This document shows, piece after piece, positions 16,281-24,400 of a DNA stretch of 64,000 nt. Origin of the DNA: an uncultured Vampirovibrio sp. (lineage in GTDB: Bacteria > Cyanobacteriota > Vampirovibrionia > Gastranaerophilales > Gastranaerophilaceae); the NCBI GenBank assembly GCA_910578465.1, contig CAJTPW010000001.1:620001-684000 (forward strand), written 5' to 3'. The position numbers were made by a program, and so were the translations under genes. The notes beneath the pieces are model-generated. The model did no database searches, had not been told where the DNA came from, and saw only the letters and a program-made list of their open reading frames with translations. Every line of letters begins with the position of its first letter. Within the stretch, counting starts at the first letter, position 1.

Positions 16281-17876
16281 TTATGCAGTATGATTTTTTG
16301 GCAGTGTAACCGTAAATTTTGTATATTTTTCGACTTCACTTTCGATTTCAATTTTTCCATCCAAAAGTTCCGTCAATTTTTTACAAACATCAAGCCCGAG
16401 GCCCGAGCCGAGTCTTCTGTTGTAAGATTTTGAAGTATAATATCTGTCAAAAACATGGTCAATATCTTCTTTTGCAATACCGTCACCATTATCTTCCACA
16501 AATATTTTACACTCATTTTCATTTATTTTTGCTGAAATTTTTACTTCGCCGTCAGTTTTTAAATTGTCTATGGAATTTGCGCAAAGATTTATAAAAATCC
16601 TCTCCAGACAGGTTTTATTGGTATTTATGATAAATTTTCCCTCTGAAAGCTCGTTACTCAGGTTTATGTTTTTTTCATTTGCAAGGGGTTTAATTTTTAT
16701 AAAACTGTCTTGAACAAGTTCTGCTAAATCAGCTTCTTCGTATGTAATATCACTTTTTTTCAAATTAAACTGATATGATTCCAAAATTAAATTTACCATT
16801 CTTAAAAGATGGGAAGAATTTTTCTCAAGACTTTTTGCAAGTTCCATCTCATCTTTTAGCTTCAGTTCCGAAAATTTATTTGAAATCAAAGCTAAAGCTC
16901 GCTCCTGTGCGATTAACGGCGTCCTGAAATCGTGTGTCAGGTTTCTTATAAAGCTTGATCTTAATTCTTCTTTTTCTTTCAAGCCCTTTACCATTTCATT
17001 AAAGTTATTATAAGTTTCCTGAACTGTTTTTTGGTTTACCCCGACCTTTAAAACAAGATTTAAATCCCCCGATTTTACTCTTTTGGAGGCTGCAGAGAGC
17101 TTCAAAAACGGATTTACGAAATTTATATTAATCTGTCTTGCAATAAATATACTTAAAAATACTCCTGCAATTATGATAAAAAGCACGGCACGCTGTTCAT
17201 ACGGGTTTGCAGGGGGAATATGCCAGCTTGTTTTAATCAAAACCGTAATTTCATCCTTTGCACAGCTCTTATCAAAGGTGAATATTTTATATGAAATGCT
17301 TTTGTTGGCAGGAAGTCCGAGAGGAATATTGCTAAAGTCTTTTTTAAATGCTGATAAACTGTTTGGAATTTTATCGGGTGCCGAATGTCCTATTAAGCTT
17401 TCACTGTTAATTTTATTTCCTGCATAAATTTCAAGCTTAAAAGGCCCTGATGGTTTTAACATATCAGGTGTCACTTCTTTTGTAATTTTAATTCCTTTTA
17501 TCCCATTTTCCATAAAAGGAATAATTACCGTACTGTAAAGCTTCGGAGTTTTGTCGGTTTCATAGTAGTACATTATTTCATCAGGAAATTCGGATAAAAA
17601 ATCTACTTTTGCATCAGAAAAAATGCTTTGTATTTCTTCCTTCGTAACCCCGCCCATTTGCGGCATATATAGTTTTTTCATTGCGTTAACAGTTTCAACT
17701 TTGAGAAGGCTTTCGATGTTGTAAATCATCTCCCTTGAAACAGCGTCAAGAATATGGTGTGAGGCCCCGAGTTCCATTTTTGAAATTTGTTTATTTGAAT
17801 AAATAAAAAGGCACAAAAGGGGTAAAATCAATGTCAGAGTGAATATGAAGAATAAGTATTTTGCAAATTTAACCAT
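16281..17876 (-). CDS. Membrane sensor histidine kinase (HisKA type)
   Basis: 531 residues. An N-terminal membrane helix (about 7-27) and a second (about 229-247) flank a roughly 200-residue periplasmic sensor with no family I recognise. A HAMP segment (about 250-300) follows. Then come the HisKA H-box N-L-T-H-D-F-R-T-P-L (about residue 318), the N-box N-L-C-A-N-S-I-D-N-L, and ATP-lid motifs D-N-G-D-G-I and G-S-G-L-G-L. It autophosphorylates on His and passes phosphate to the regulator encoded just downstream. The pairing of a HisKA kinase with a NarL-type regulator is less common than HisKA_3 with NarL. The signal sensed is unknown. Confidence 0.92.
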   Translation of the reverse strand: MVKFAKYLFFIFTLTLILPLLCLFIYSNKQISKMELGASHHILDAVSREMIYNIESLLKVETVNAMKKLYMPQMGGVTKEEIQSIFSDAKVDFLSEFPDEIMYYYETDKTPKLYSTVIIPFMENGIKGIKITKEVTPDMLKPSGPFKLEIYAGNKINSESLIGHSAPDKIPNSLSAFKKDFSNIPLGLPANKSISYKIFTFDKSCAKDEITVLIKTSWHIPPANPYEQRAVLFIIIAGVFLSIFIARQININFVNPFLKLSAASKRVKSGDLNLVLKVGVNQKTVQETYNNFNEMVKGLKEKEELRSSFIRNLTHDFRTPLIAQERALALISNKFSELKLKDEMELAKSLEKNSSHLLRMVNLILESYQFNLKKSDITYEEADLAELVQDSFIKIKPLANEKNINLSNELSEGKFIINTNKTCLERIFINLCANSIDNLKTDGEVKISAKINENECKIFVEDNGDGIAKEDIDHVFDRYYTSKSYNRRLGSGLGLDVCKKLTELLDGKIEIESEVEKYTKFTVTLPKNHTA

Positions 17877-17947
17877 AAAAATATTTTATATGAAATTTTG
17901 TATAAAAGGCTAAAATTTAACAAAAATAATACTGCAGAGCCATAAAG

Positions 17948-18835
17948 CTAACAGTTTACAAATTCATTTGAAACATTGCAATCCAGTTCTTTATAATTTG
18001 TAAGTTTAAAGCCAAGCTTTTGAATTTCGGTTTTCAATTCAGGTTCAGTGACTGCAAGAAGCTCTTTATAATTTAATTTGTATTCATCACAAGTTAAATA
18101 TTTAGGATGCACAAGAATTTCCACGGTCTTGTTTTCAATATTTTGAAGAGAAGAAAGCCCCGCCAGAATAGTATCCCTATCCATATTTCCCGTAAAATTC
18201 ACCCCGATTAAATAATCGTTAATATTTATCTTTTTTGAATTTGAGTTTAATTTTAAAACTGTATTCTTATTTGTTATGCTTAATGTATTTAATAATTCAA
18301 GCTTTATTAAATTTATAGGATATCTCAGGGTTAGAATTTTGTTAAATTTTGGCACGAAATAAGGTTTTTCATACTGCACCCTGATGTTTTTAATTTTGTA
18401 TTCAAGTGCAAGCTTTAAAACAAGGTTAAATATGCTTGGAATTGCATGGATATGAACGTGGGAGTTTATATGGTCAATTTCTGTGTCCGCAATTATTTTT
18501 TCAATTTGTGCTCTAAATTCCTGCTCAATCTGGGATAAAAGTTTTTTATTGTTCGAGTTGTATAAAAACCAGATAAATCCTTTATTAAATCTACCGTTTT
18601 TATCGGTAAAAAGTGAGGGATTTGTAAGACTTTTGCCTTCAACAATGTTTAAATGAATTCCTTTTCCAATGTTTGGAATTTCGGGAAGAATTTCTTTTAA
18701 ACCGTGCTCGTAAAATTCGCCGTTTGGGGCAATGCAGGTGGAAGTCAGTATTCCTTTTGAATAGCCTTCCATAATGGCAAGGTTCGCTTCTTCATTTAGA
18801 CCAAAATCATCGGAATTAAAAATCAAGTTTTTCAT
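17948..18835 (-). CDS. YdjC/ChbG-family carbohydrate deacetylase
   Basis: 295 residues. It begins with N-S-D-D-F-G-L-N, the metal-binding start of the YdjC family. This is followed by K-G-I-H-L-N-I-V-E-G and H-I-N-S-H-V-H-I-H-A-I-P carrying the metal-ligand histidines, and I-L-V-H-P-K-Y-L near the end. Members remove acetyl groups from chitooligosaccharides or related N-acetyl sugars, and the HpnK branch acts in hopanoid side-chain synthesis. No signal peptide, so cytoplasmic. Which sugar it uses cannot be told. Length is normal. It is followed (61 nt upstream on the genome) by the tagged pentein gene in the same direction. Confidence 0.85.
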   Translation of the reverse strand: MKNLIFNSDDFGLNEEANLAIMEGYSKGILTSTCIAPNGEFYEHGLKEILPEIPNIGKGIHLNIVEGKSLTNPSLFTDKNGRFNKGFIWFLYNSNNKKLLSQIEQEFRAQIEKIIADTEIDHINSHVHIHAIPSIFNLVLKLALEYKIKNIRVQYEKPYFVPKFNKILTLRYPINLIKLELLNTLSITNKNTVLKLNSNSKKININDYLIGVNFTGNMDRDTILAGLSSLQNIENKTVEILVHPKYLTCDEYKLNYKELLAVTEPELKTEIQKLGFKLTNYKELDCNVSNEFVNC

Positions 18836-18896
18836 AACGACTTAATTATAGCATATTTTCCTTTTTGAAGGCCTGTATATTTTATGTTTCAATAAT

Positions 18897-19874
18897 CTAT
18901 GCCCAGGTTTTAAAATTTGGCTCTTCCATTGTCATACAATGTATTCCGCCTCCGCCATATGCCAAGGCTTCCATAATATAGTTTGTATCTCTTGCGGGCG
19001 ATTTTTTGCCCTCAATGAAATAAATCTTATCAAGGTATGGAACTTTTTCCCTTAAATCATCGGCAAATGTTTTTTCAATGCTTGAATATAATTTATTGGA
19101 ACACTTGCTTGAATTTGTAATATATGAAATTGTTCCGTTTTTATGTTTGTTTACAATTGCGTTCATAAAATTAAAAGATTCGCCGTAATCTCCTGCAATT
19201 CTTATCGGAATAAAGCCTATTTCTTCAAGTTTTTTAACCGTTGCATTAACATCGCAGTAGTATGCGAATATGCGCTGAAGTTTATAGTGATTTGCCGTAG
19301 TTTGCCTGAAAGTTTCTTTTTCTTCCTCCGTGCCGTCAAGCTTGTCGATATTTTGCATTACAAGTTCAGGGTCATTTACAAGAATAAACGGATAGCCGAT
19401 AGGGCGCAAAAACATATCAAGATGGTAATTTTGCTGCGGCAGAAAATAAATATTCTCCGGCGGAATATCATATGTTTTTGAAATCTCTTCTTTGTTTTGC
19501 GTTTTATTCTTTTCTCCGGAAATAAGCCATTTTTCTCCGTTTGGAAATTTTCCTATAAATGCATTTCCGCCTGTAAGGTATCCCGGGGTTTTCGTTGCGG
19601 GCATTTTGTATCTGCTTCTTATTGTGCAAAGAAAGTTGTCGCTTGCTTTATCGGAGGAAATAAGAAACGGTCCGCCTGCTTTTTCTATTATACTTTTATC
19701 ATCCTGAACCCATTCAAGGTTATCATGAATTGTTGCAACCTTGATGTCTTCGGTCATTCCGACTGCTTTTAATTCATCTGCAAACGGAGCGGAATATTCC
19801 TGCTCTATATAAATCCTTTTGAGCGGAGCGGCGTCATATCCTCTAAAGTTTATACTGTTTATTCTTAAATTCAT
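18897..19874 (-). CDS. Pentein-fold (deiminase/amidinotransferase-like) enzyme with N-terminal FRG tag
   Basis: 325 residues. It starts M-N-L-R-I-N-S-I-N-F-R-G. Behind the tag are T-G-G-N (101-104), H-L-D-M-F (His151, Asp153) and near the C-terminus G-G-G-G-I-H-C-M-T (Cys313). A GGN loop, H-x-D and a C-terminal Cys in GGGxHCxT are the catalytic grammar of the guanidino-modifying (pentein) superfamily: agmatine deiminase, peptidylarginine deiminase and relatives. The fold call is from motifs; the substrate (free agmatine/arginine or protein arginine) is unknown. There is no Sec signal peptide. The tag recurs in unrelated proteins in this window. RBS AGGATGACCC precedes the ATG. Confidence 0.6.
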   Translation of the reverse strand: MNLRINSINFRGYDAAPLKRIYIEQEYSAPFADELKAVGMTEDIKVATIHDNLEWVQDDKSIIEKAGGPFLISSDKASDNFLCTIRSRYKMPATKTPGYLTGGNAFIGKFPNGEKWLISGEKNKTQNKEEISKTYDIPPENIYFLPQQNYHLDMFLRPIGYPFILVNDPELVMQNIDKLDGTEEEKETFRQTTANHYKLQRIFAYYCDVNATVKKLEEIGFIPIRIAGDYGESFNFMNAIVNKHKNGTISYITNSSKCSNKLYSSIEKTFADDLREKVPYLDKIYFIEGKKSPARDTNYIMEALAYGGGGIHCMTMEEPNFKTWA

Positions 19875-19945
19875 GGGTCATCCTTTTTTATTGTGCCCAT
19901 ATATAATGCTTCTGAAAAAAAGATTTTGCTTTTAATAATCAAAAT

Positions 19946-20017
19946 CGGCGGTAACGGGATTTGAACCCGTGTCAACAGAATGAGAATCTGCTATCCTGAC
20001 CCCTAGACGATACCGCT
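19946..20017 (-). tRNA. tRNA-Glu (CTC)
   Basis: Complement: D stem GTCT, anticodon stem GCAGA/TCTGT with loop TTCTCAT (anticodon CTC), T arm ACGGG-TTCAAAT-CCCGT. The acceptor AGCGGTA/TACCGCC leaves A1 opposite C72, a mismatch. Confidence 0.88.
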
Positions 20018-20048
20018 AAAATGCTGTTGTAAACGAGTTAAGAAAAAT

Positions 20049-20135
20049 CGGAAAGGGAGGGATTCGAACCCTCGGTGGAGTCGCCCCCACACAGACGTTC
20101 CAGGTCTGCACCTTAAACCACTCGGACACCTCTCC
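20049..20135 (-). tRNA. tRNA-Ser (GGA)
   Basis: Complement: acceptor GGAGAGG/CCTTTCC, anticodon stem CAGAC/GTCTG with loop CTGGAAC (anticodon GGA), long variable arm, T loop TTCGAAT. 31 nt upstream of tRNA-Glu on the same strand, probably co-transcribed. Confidence 0.93.
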
Positions 20136-20140
20136 ATTGG

Positions 20141-20161
20141 TATCAGGCAGTTTGCCTGATA
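20141..20161. other. Hairpin TATCAGGCA-GTT-TGCCTGATA
   Basis: Perfect 9-bp stem with a 3-nt loop between the gene ending at 20204 and tRNA-Ser. On the minus strand it lacks a T run, so it may be a processing or weak terminator structure. Confidence 0.45.
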
Positions 20162-20203
20162 TATTTATTTTATTAAAAGCATATATATTATGCAACCAAA
20201 TTT

Positions 20204-20620
20204 TTAAAAAATACCAAAAAGCTTACGTCTTTTGCCACCATTTCCCTGAATGCGGGTGTCAAGCTTTGTGCTTGTATCTTCAGTACTCACTGCTTTGGGT
20301 TTAGGGGCAGCTGAATGTTTCAGGTATCTTTCAAGAGCTTTTTTGGCGCCAACCTGCGGGTCATCGTGAGCAGCAAGATAACAGGTTGTATCATTGGTAA
20401 ACGGATCTGTGGCTCTGTAGTTTAAGCATTTGCCACGATTAAATGTTCCGATTAAAATATCGTCATCATTGTTGTCGCTTGCCGTCGTAAGTTCTTGAAA
20501 CGTATCACAAAAATCCGGGCTTTCATGCATATATTGTTTTACCAAATCTACGGCACTTTCTTGTACATGTAACGCTCTAAAATTTGGTTTTGGTATATTA
20601 AAATTGCCTGATATTCTCAT
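20204..20620 (-). CDS. Small tagged protein of unknown function
   Basis: 138 residues, unrecognised. It starts M-R-I-S-G-N-F with P-N-F-R-A at residues 12-16, a variant of the FRG signature seen in its neighbours. The middle (about 20-105) is an acidic to neutral soluble region with three Cys. The tail is basic and low-complexity, ending K-R-R-K-L-F-G-I-F. The start ATG follows AGAGGA. It lies 77 nt downstream of another tagged small gene in the same direction and may share its transcript. No domain or signal peptide is visible. Confidence 0.65.
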   Translation of the reverse strand: MRISGNFNIPKPNFRALHVQESAVDLVKQYMHESPDFCDTFQELTTASDNNDDDILIGTFNRGKCLNYRATDPFTNDTTCYLAAHDDPQVGAKKALERYLKHSAAPKPKAVSTEDTSTKLDTRIQGNGGKRRKLFGIF

Positions 20621-20697
20621 AAAAGATTCCTCTTTTTACGTTTGTAATTCTATAAAACTTCTAAAAATTATATTTTGCTTAATAAATCTATCCGAAT

Positions 20698-21060
20698 TTA
20701 TGCTCTGATATCAATTTTACTACCGCATGCAGGCATTGTAAATCTTTTTTTGCCATCATCATCTGTCTTTTTTGAATCAGGTTCTTCTTCAATGCCTGAA
20801 GCTTTTCTTAGCTTTAAAAGAAAGTCCGAATCATTGAATACCGGAACGGTATCAACAGCGGCTTTATCAGGTTCTTTTTCAGGAATATCCTTGCTTTGAG
20901 CAGCTTTTTTTGGACCGTGAGGTTTTTTTAAAACGCTGTCACGTGCAATTTCTGCGGCGATTTCGCGGCACATTACTTCTGCTCTGTCCATAGGAACTTC
21001 TCTGGTATAGAGAAGAGCACCTTTAAAGTTAGGATATAAAGAGTTTCTTAATATTTTCAT
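20698..21060 (-). CDS. Small tagged protein of unknown function
   Basis: 120 residues from the ATG at 21060, which has AAGGA six bases upstream. A longer frame to 21132 lacks a ribosome binding site and would bury the tag. It starts M-K-I-L-R-N-S-L-Y-P-N-F-K-G, the F-K-G signature at residues 12-14. A helical segment (about 20-40) follows, then a Lys/Pro/Asp/Glu-rich low-complexity C-terminus. No known domain. Same strand and style as the 138-residue gene downstream and the pentein gene beyond the tRNAs. Confidence 0.65.
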   Translation of the reverse strand: MKILRNSLYPNFKGALLYTREVPMDRAEVMCREIAAEIARDSVLKKPHGPKKAAQSKDIPEKEPDKAAVDTVPVFNDSDFLLKLRKASGIEEEPDSKKTDDDGKKRFTMPACGSKIDIRA

Positions 21061-21164
21061 TTGTTGTCCTTGCTCTTGTATGCTGTATTTTGGTGTATTT
21101 TCTATTATACACAAAACAAAAATATAAAACACAAAGAAAATAAAAATTTACTCAAATTTGTACT

Positions 21165-21200
21165 AAAAAACAGAGGCTGTGATTTCAAGCCTCTGTTTTA
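21165..21200 (-). terminator. Terminator of clpC
   Basis: ACAGAGGCT/AGCCTCTGT stem with a 9-nt loop; on the minus strand followed by TTTTTT, 20 nt after the clpC stop. Confidence 0.85.
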
Positions 21201-21215
21201 TTTTTTAAAATCAAT

Positions 21216-23660
21216 TTATTTTTTTTCGATAACTATTTTGTCTTCATCCATCTTCATTACAAGAGTATCATTTGCCTGATATTTTCCTGTAAGAATTTCT
21301 TCTGCCAGAACGTCTTCGATTTTTTTCTGGATAACACGTCTTAAAGGTCTCGCGCCATAGGCTTCATTATACCCTTCTTTTGCAAGATAATCTTTAACAT
21401 CATTTCCCACTTCGATTTTAAGTTCTCTTTCATCAAGACGTTTAAAGAGGTCTTTGAGCATTAAATCAACAATCTCTCTTATTTCATCCTGACTTAAGTG
21501 TGCAAAGACGATAATATCATCAATACGGTTTAAAAATTCGGGCCTGAAGGATTTTTTCATTTCCTCCATAACCGTATCTTTAAGTTTTTCGTATTTATCC
21601 TTCTTTGAATCTTGAGAAACCGAGAAACCAAGCTTTTGGGTTGATGTTATCATACTGGCACCAACGTTTGATGTCATTATGATAATTGTATTTTTGAAAT
21701 TAACCAAACGTCCTTTAGAATCGGTTAAACGTCCGTCATCAAGAATTTGAAGCATTATGTTGAATACATCGGGATGTGCTTTTTCAATTTCGTCAAACAG
21801 CACAACAGAGTACGGTTTTTTCCTGATAATTTCGGTCATATGTCCGCCGTCATCGTAGCCCACATACCCCGGAGGAGAGCCGATAAGCTTTGATGTTGTG
21901 TGTTTTTCCATAAATTCGGACATATCAATTCTTACAATATTGTCTTCAGATCCAAATACAGCTTCAGCAAGAGCTTTTGCAAGCTCGGTTTTGCCGACCC
22001 CTGTTGGACCTGAGAATATAAAGCTTCCTATTGGTCTGTTTGGAGATTTTAGTCCTACCCTTGCACGTCTGATAGCTTTTGAAAGTGCAACAACGGCTTC
22101 ATTTTGACCGATTACTCTTGCATGAAGTGTTTCTTCAAGTTTGAGAAGTCTTTCTGATTCGCCTTCGGTTATTTTTGTAACAGGGATACCCGTAATTGTT
22201 GAAACAACGGCCGCAACTTCATCAACCCCAACGGTCGGTTTATTTGCATCCTGTGTGTTTTTCCAGGCATCTTGATATTCTCGAATCTTGTCTTTAATTT
22301 GTGCTTCAAGGTCGCGTAAATCGGAAGCTTTTTCAAACTCCTGATTTCTGATTGCATCTTCTTTTTCTTTAATCGTTGCCTTAAGCTCTTTTTCAAGCTC
22401 TTTTCCTTCAGGAGGCAGACTTGAAACGTTCAAGCGAACTTTTGAAGCAGCTTCATCAATTAGGTCGATTGCCTTATCGGGCAGAAATCTTTCTGTGATA
22501 AATTTGCTTGAAAGTTCCGTTGCTGCAACAATTGCTTCATCGGATATAAAGAGTTTGTGGTGATCTTCATATTTAGATTTTAAGCCTTTGATAATTTGAA
22601 TGGTTTCATCAATTGAGGGCTGTTCCACAAGAACCATTTGAAAACGTCTTTCAAGAGCTGAATCCTTTTCGATGTGTTTTCTGTATTCATCAAGCGTAGT
22701 TGCACCAATTACCTGAATTTCACCGCGGCTCAAGGCGGGTTTTAGAATATTTGCAGCATCAATTGCGCCTTCTGCTGCACCTGCACCTATAAGTGTGTGC
22801 ATTTCATCGATTACAAGAATAACATTTCCTGCCTGACGGATTTCATCCATAATCTTTTTAAGGCGTTCTTCAAATTCGCCTCTATATTTTGTCCCTGCAA
22901 CAAGAAGGCCCATATCAAGCTGGATAATCTTTTTGTTTTCAAGAATATCAGGAACTTCACAATCAATAATTTTCATTGCTAAGCCTTGCGCAATGGCAGT
23001 TTTGCCGACACCGGGCTCCCCTATAAGTATAGGGTTATTCTTTGTGCGTCGTGCCAGAATTTGAATTACTCTTTCAATCTCTTTTTCGCGGCCTACAACG
23101 GGGTCAAGTCTTTGCTCCTGAGCGGCAAGAGTCAAATCTGTACCGAACTCATCAAGGCTCGGTGTCTTAGCTTTAGACTGCGGAGCGCCTGTTGTTGTTG
23201 TCTGTTGGCCGCCCTGGCTCGTTCTTGATTCACCAAGAAGTTTTATAACATTACTTCTGCATTTATTTAAATCCACGCCAAGGTTTTCAAGAACTTTTGC
23301 CGCAACTCCTTCGCCTTCGCGGATAAGCCCCAGAAGAAGATGTTCCGTGCCGATATAGTTGTGTCCGAGTTGTCTGGCTTCATCCCATGACAGTTCGAGA
23401 ACCTTTTTAGCTCTCGGTGTAAAAGGGATTTCGACAGCGACAAACCCTGAGCCTCTGCCTATTATTTTTTCAACCTGTGCGCGAGCGTCTTTAATATTTA
23501 CGCCCATAGATTTTAAAGTTTTTGCGGCAACGCCGGAGCCTTCGCCTATAAGACCAAGCAATACCTGCTCCGTTCCGACAAAATTATGACCAAGGCGCCT
23601 TGCTTCTTCTTGAGCAAGCATTATTACCCTGATTGCCTTTTCGGTAAATCTTTCAAACAT
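21216..23660 (-). CDS. clpC: ClpC, AAA+ unfoldase of the Clp protease
   Basis: 814 residues with full ClpC architecture: two N-terminal Clp repeats (about 1-145), a linker, AAA domain 1 with Walker A G-E-P-G-V-G-K-T (about 214) and Walker B, a UVR segment within the coiled-coil middle (about 415-455, E-F-E-K-A-S-D-L-R-D), AAA domain 2 with G-P-T-G-V-G-K-T-E (about 550) and a ClpB-type D2-small C-terminus. It unfolds substrates and feeds them to ClpP in the cytoplasm. The UVR region distinguishes ClpC from ClpA/ClpB. It is usual in Gram-positives and cyanobacteria, which supports the cyanobacterial-relative inference. No mcsA/mcsB or ctsR neighbours are seen. Confidence 0.95.
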   Translation of the reverse strand: MFERFTEKAIRVIMLAQEEARRLGHNFVGTEQVLLGLIGEGSGVAAKTLKSMGVNIKDARAQVEKIIGRGSGFVAVEIPFTPRAKKVLELSWDEARQLGHNYIGTEHLLLGLIREGEGVAAKVLENLGVDLNKCRSNVIKLLGESRTSQGGQQTTTTGAPQSKAKTPSLDEFGTDLTLAAQEQRLDPVVGREKEIERVIQILARRTKNNPILIGEPGVGKTAIAQGLAMKIIDCEVPDILENKKIIQLDMGLLVAGTKYRGEFEERLKKIMDEIRQAGNVILVIDEMHTLIGAGAAEGAIDAANILKPALSRGEIQVIGATTLDEYRKHIEKDSALERRFQMVLVEQPSIDETIQIIKGLKSKYEDHHKLFISDEAIVAATELSSKFITERFLPDKAIDLIDEAASKVRLNVSSLPPEGKELEKELKATIKEKEDAIRNQEFEKASDLRDLEAQIKDKIREYQDAWKNTQDANKPTVGVDEVAAVVSTITGIPVTKITEGESERLLKLEETLHARVIGQNEAVVALSKAIRRARVGLKSPNRPIGSFIFSGPTGVGKTELAKALAEAVFGSEDNIVRIDMSEFMEKHTTSKLIGSPPGYVGYDDGGHMTEIIRKKPYSVVLFDEIEKAHPDVFNIMLQILDDGRLTDSKGRLVNFKNTIIIMTSNVGASMITSTQKLGFSVSQDSKKDKYEKLKDTVMEEMKKSFRPEFLNRIDDIIVFAHLSQDEIREIVDLMLKDLFKRLDERELKIEVGNDVKDYLAKEGYNEAYGARPLRRVIQKKIEDVLAEEILTGKYQANDTLVMKMDEDKIVIEKK

Positions 23661-23770
23661 TATAAACTTCCTTAAAATCGGATTACTAATTCGTTAATTT
23701 AAGTTTATCACCAACAAATTTTTTCTCAAATAAATTTAAGCTAATTCTTTTGGTCAAATATTTGAATCCA

Positions 23771-23797
23771 AAAACTGCGGGGTTTCCCGCAGTAAAA
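23771..23797 (-). terminator. Terminator of rpiB
   Basis: ACTGCGGG/CCCGCAGT stem with T run on the minus strand, immediately after the rpiB stop. Confidence 0.85.
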
Positions 23798-24232
23798 TTA
23801 CTCAATCATATCAATACGTTTTTTGTGTCTTCCGCCTTCAAAACCTGTTTTAAGCCAGATATCAACAATATCAAGTGCCAGATAATCACCTATAACACGT
23901 TCGCCAAGGCAAAGTACGTTTGAATTATTGTGCGCTCTTGAAACACGTGCGGAATATGTATTTTCAATTGATACGGCTCTGATACCTTTTGTTTTGTTTG
24001 CAGTAACGCTCATACCGAGCCCTGTTCCGCAAACAAGAATTCCTCTGTCAAATTCGCCTGAAGCAACCGCTTTTGAGACTTCTTTTGCAACTTCCGGGTA
24101 ATCACTTGCTTCTTTTATAAATATACCGAAATCTTTGTGCTCAATATGGTGAACTTCCATATATTCCTTAATTTTTTCTTTAAGGTGAAAACCGCCATGG
24201 TCGCAACCGATTGCTACTTTTAAATTTTCCAT
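23798..24232 (-). CDS. rpiB: Ribose-5-phosphate isomerase B
   Basis: 144 residues matching RpiB end to end. I-G-C-D-H-G-G-F at the start binds substrate phosphate. D-F-G-I carries the loop residue. D-R-G-I-L-V-C-G-T-G-L-G-M-S holds the catalytic Cys and anion hole. R-A-V-S-I-E-N and A-H-N-N-S-N-V-L-C-L-G are also conserved. It interconverts ribose 5-phosphate and ribulose 5-phosphate in the non-oxidative pentose phosphate pathway in the cytoplasm. Single gene between clpC and a large coiled-coil gene, with its own terminator. RBS AAGGAG precedes the ATG. Confidence 0.95.
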   Translation of the reverse strand: MENLKVAIGCDHGGFHLKEKIKEYMEVHHIEHKDFGIFIKEASDYPEVAKEVSKAVASGEFDRGILVCGTGLGMSVTANKTKGIRAVSIENTYSARVSRAHNNSNVLCLGERVIGDYLALDIVDIWLKTGFEGGRHKKRIDMIE

Positions 24233-24354
24233 TAAAATCTCCTTGTTTTAGCTTATTTGTAAATTATACAAATTTTTTCAAGGAGTGTAAACACTATTAA
24301 AATATTTTAAGGCGCATTTGAATAAGCTTATCTCTATTTTTGGATATTAAATAA

Positions 24355-24376
24355 AAAACCCGATTTCTCGGGTTTT
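24355..24376 (-). terminator. Terminator of the gene at 24401
   Basis: AAAACCCGA-TTTC-TCGGGTTTT; on the minus strand followed by TTTTAT. Confidence 0.85.
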
Positions 24377-24400
24377 AATGAAGAATAAACTTTTTATTTA

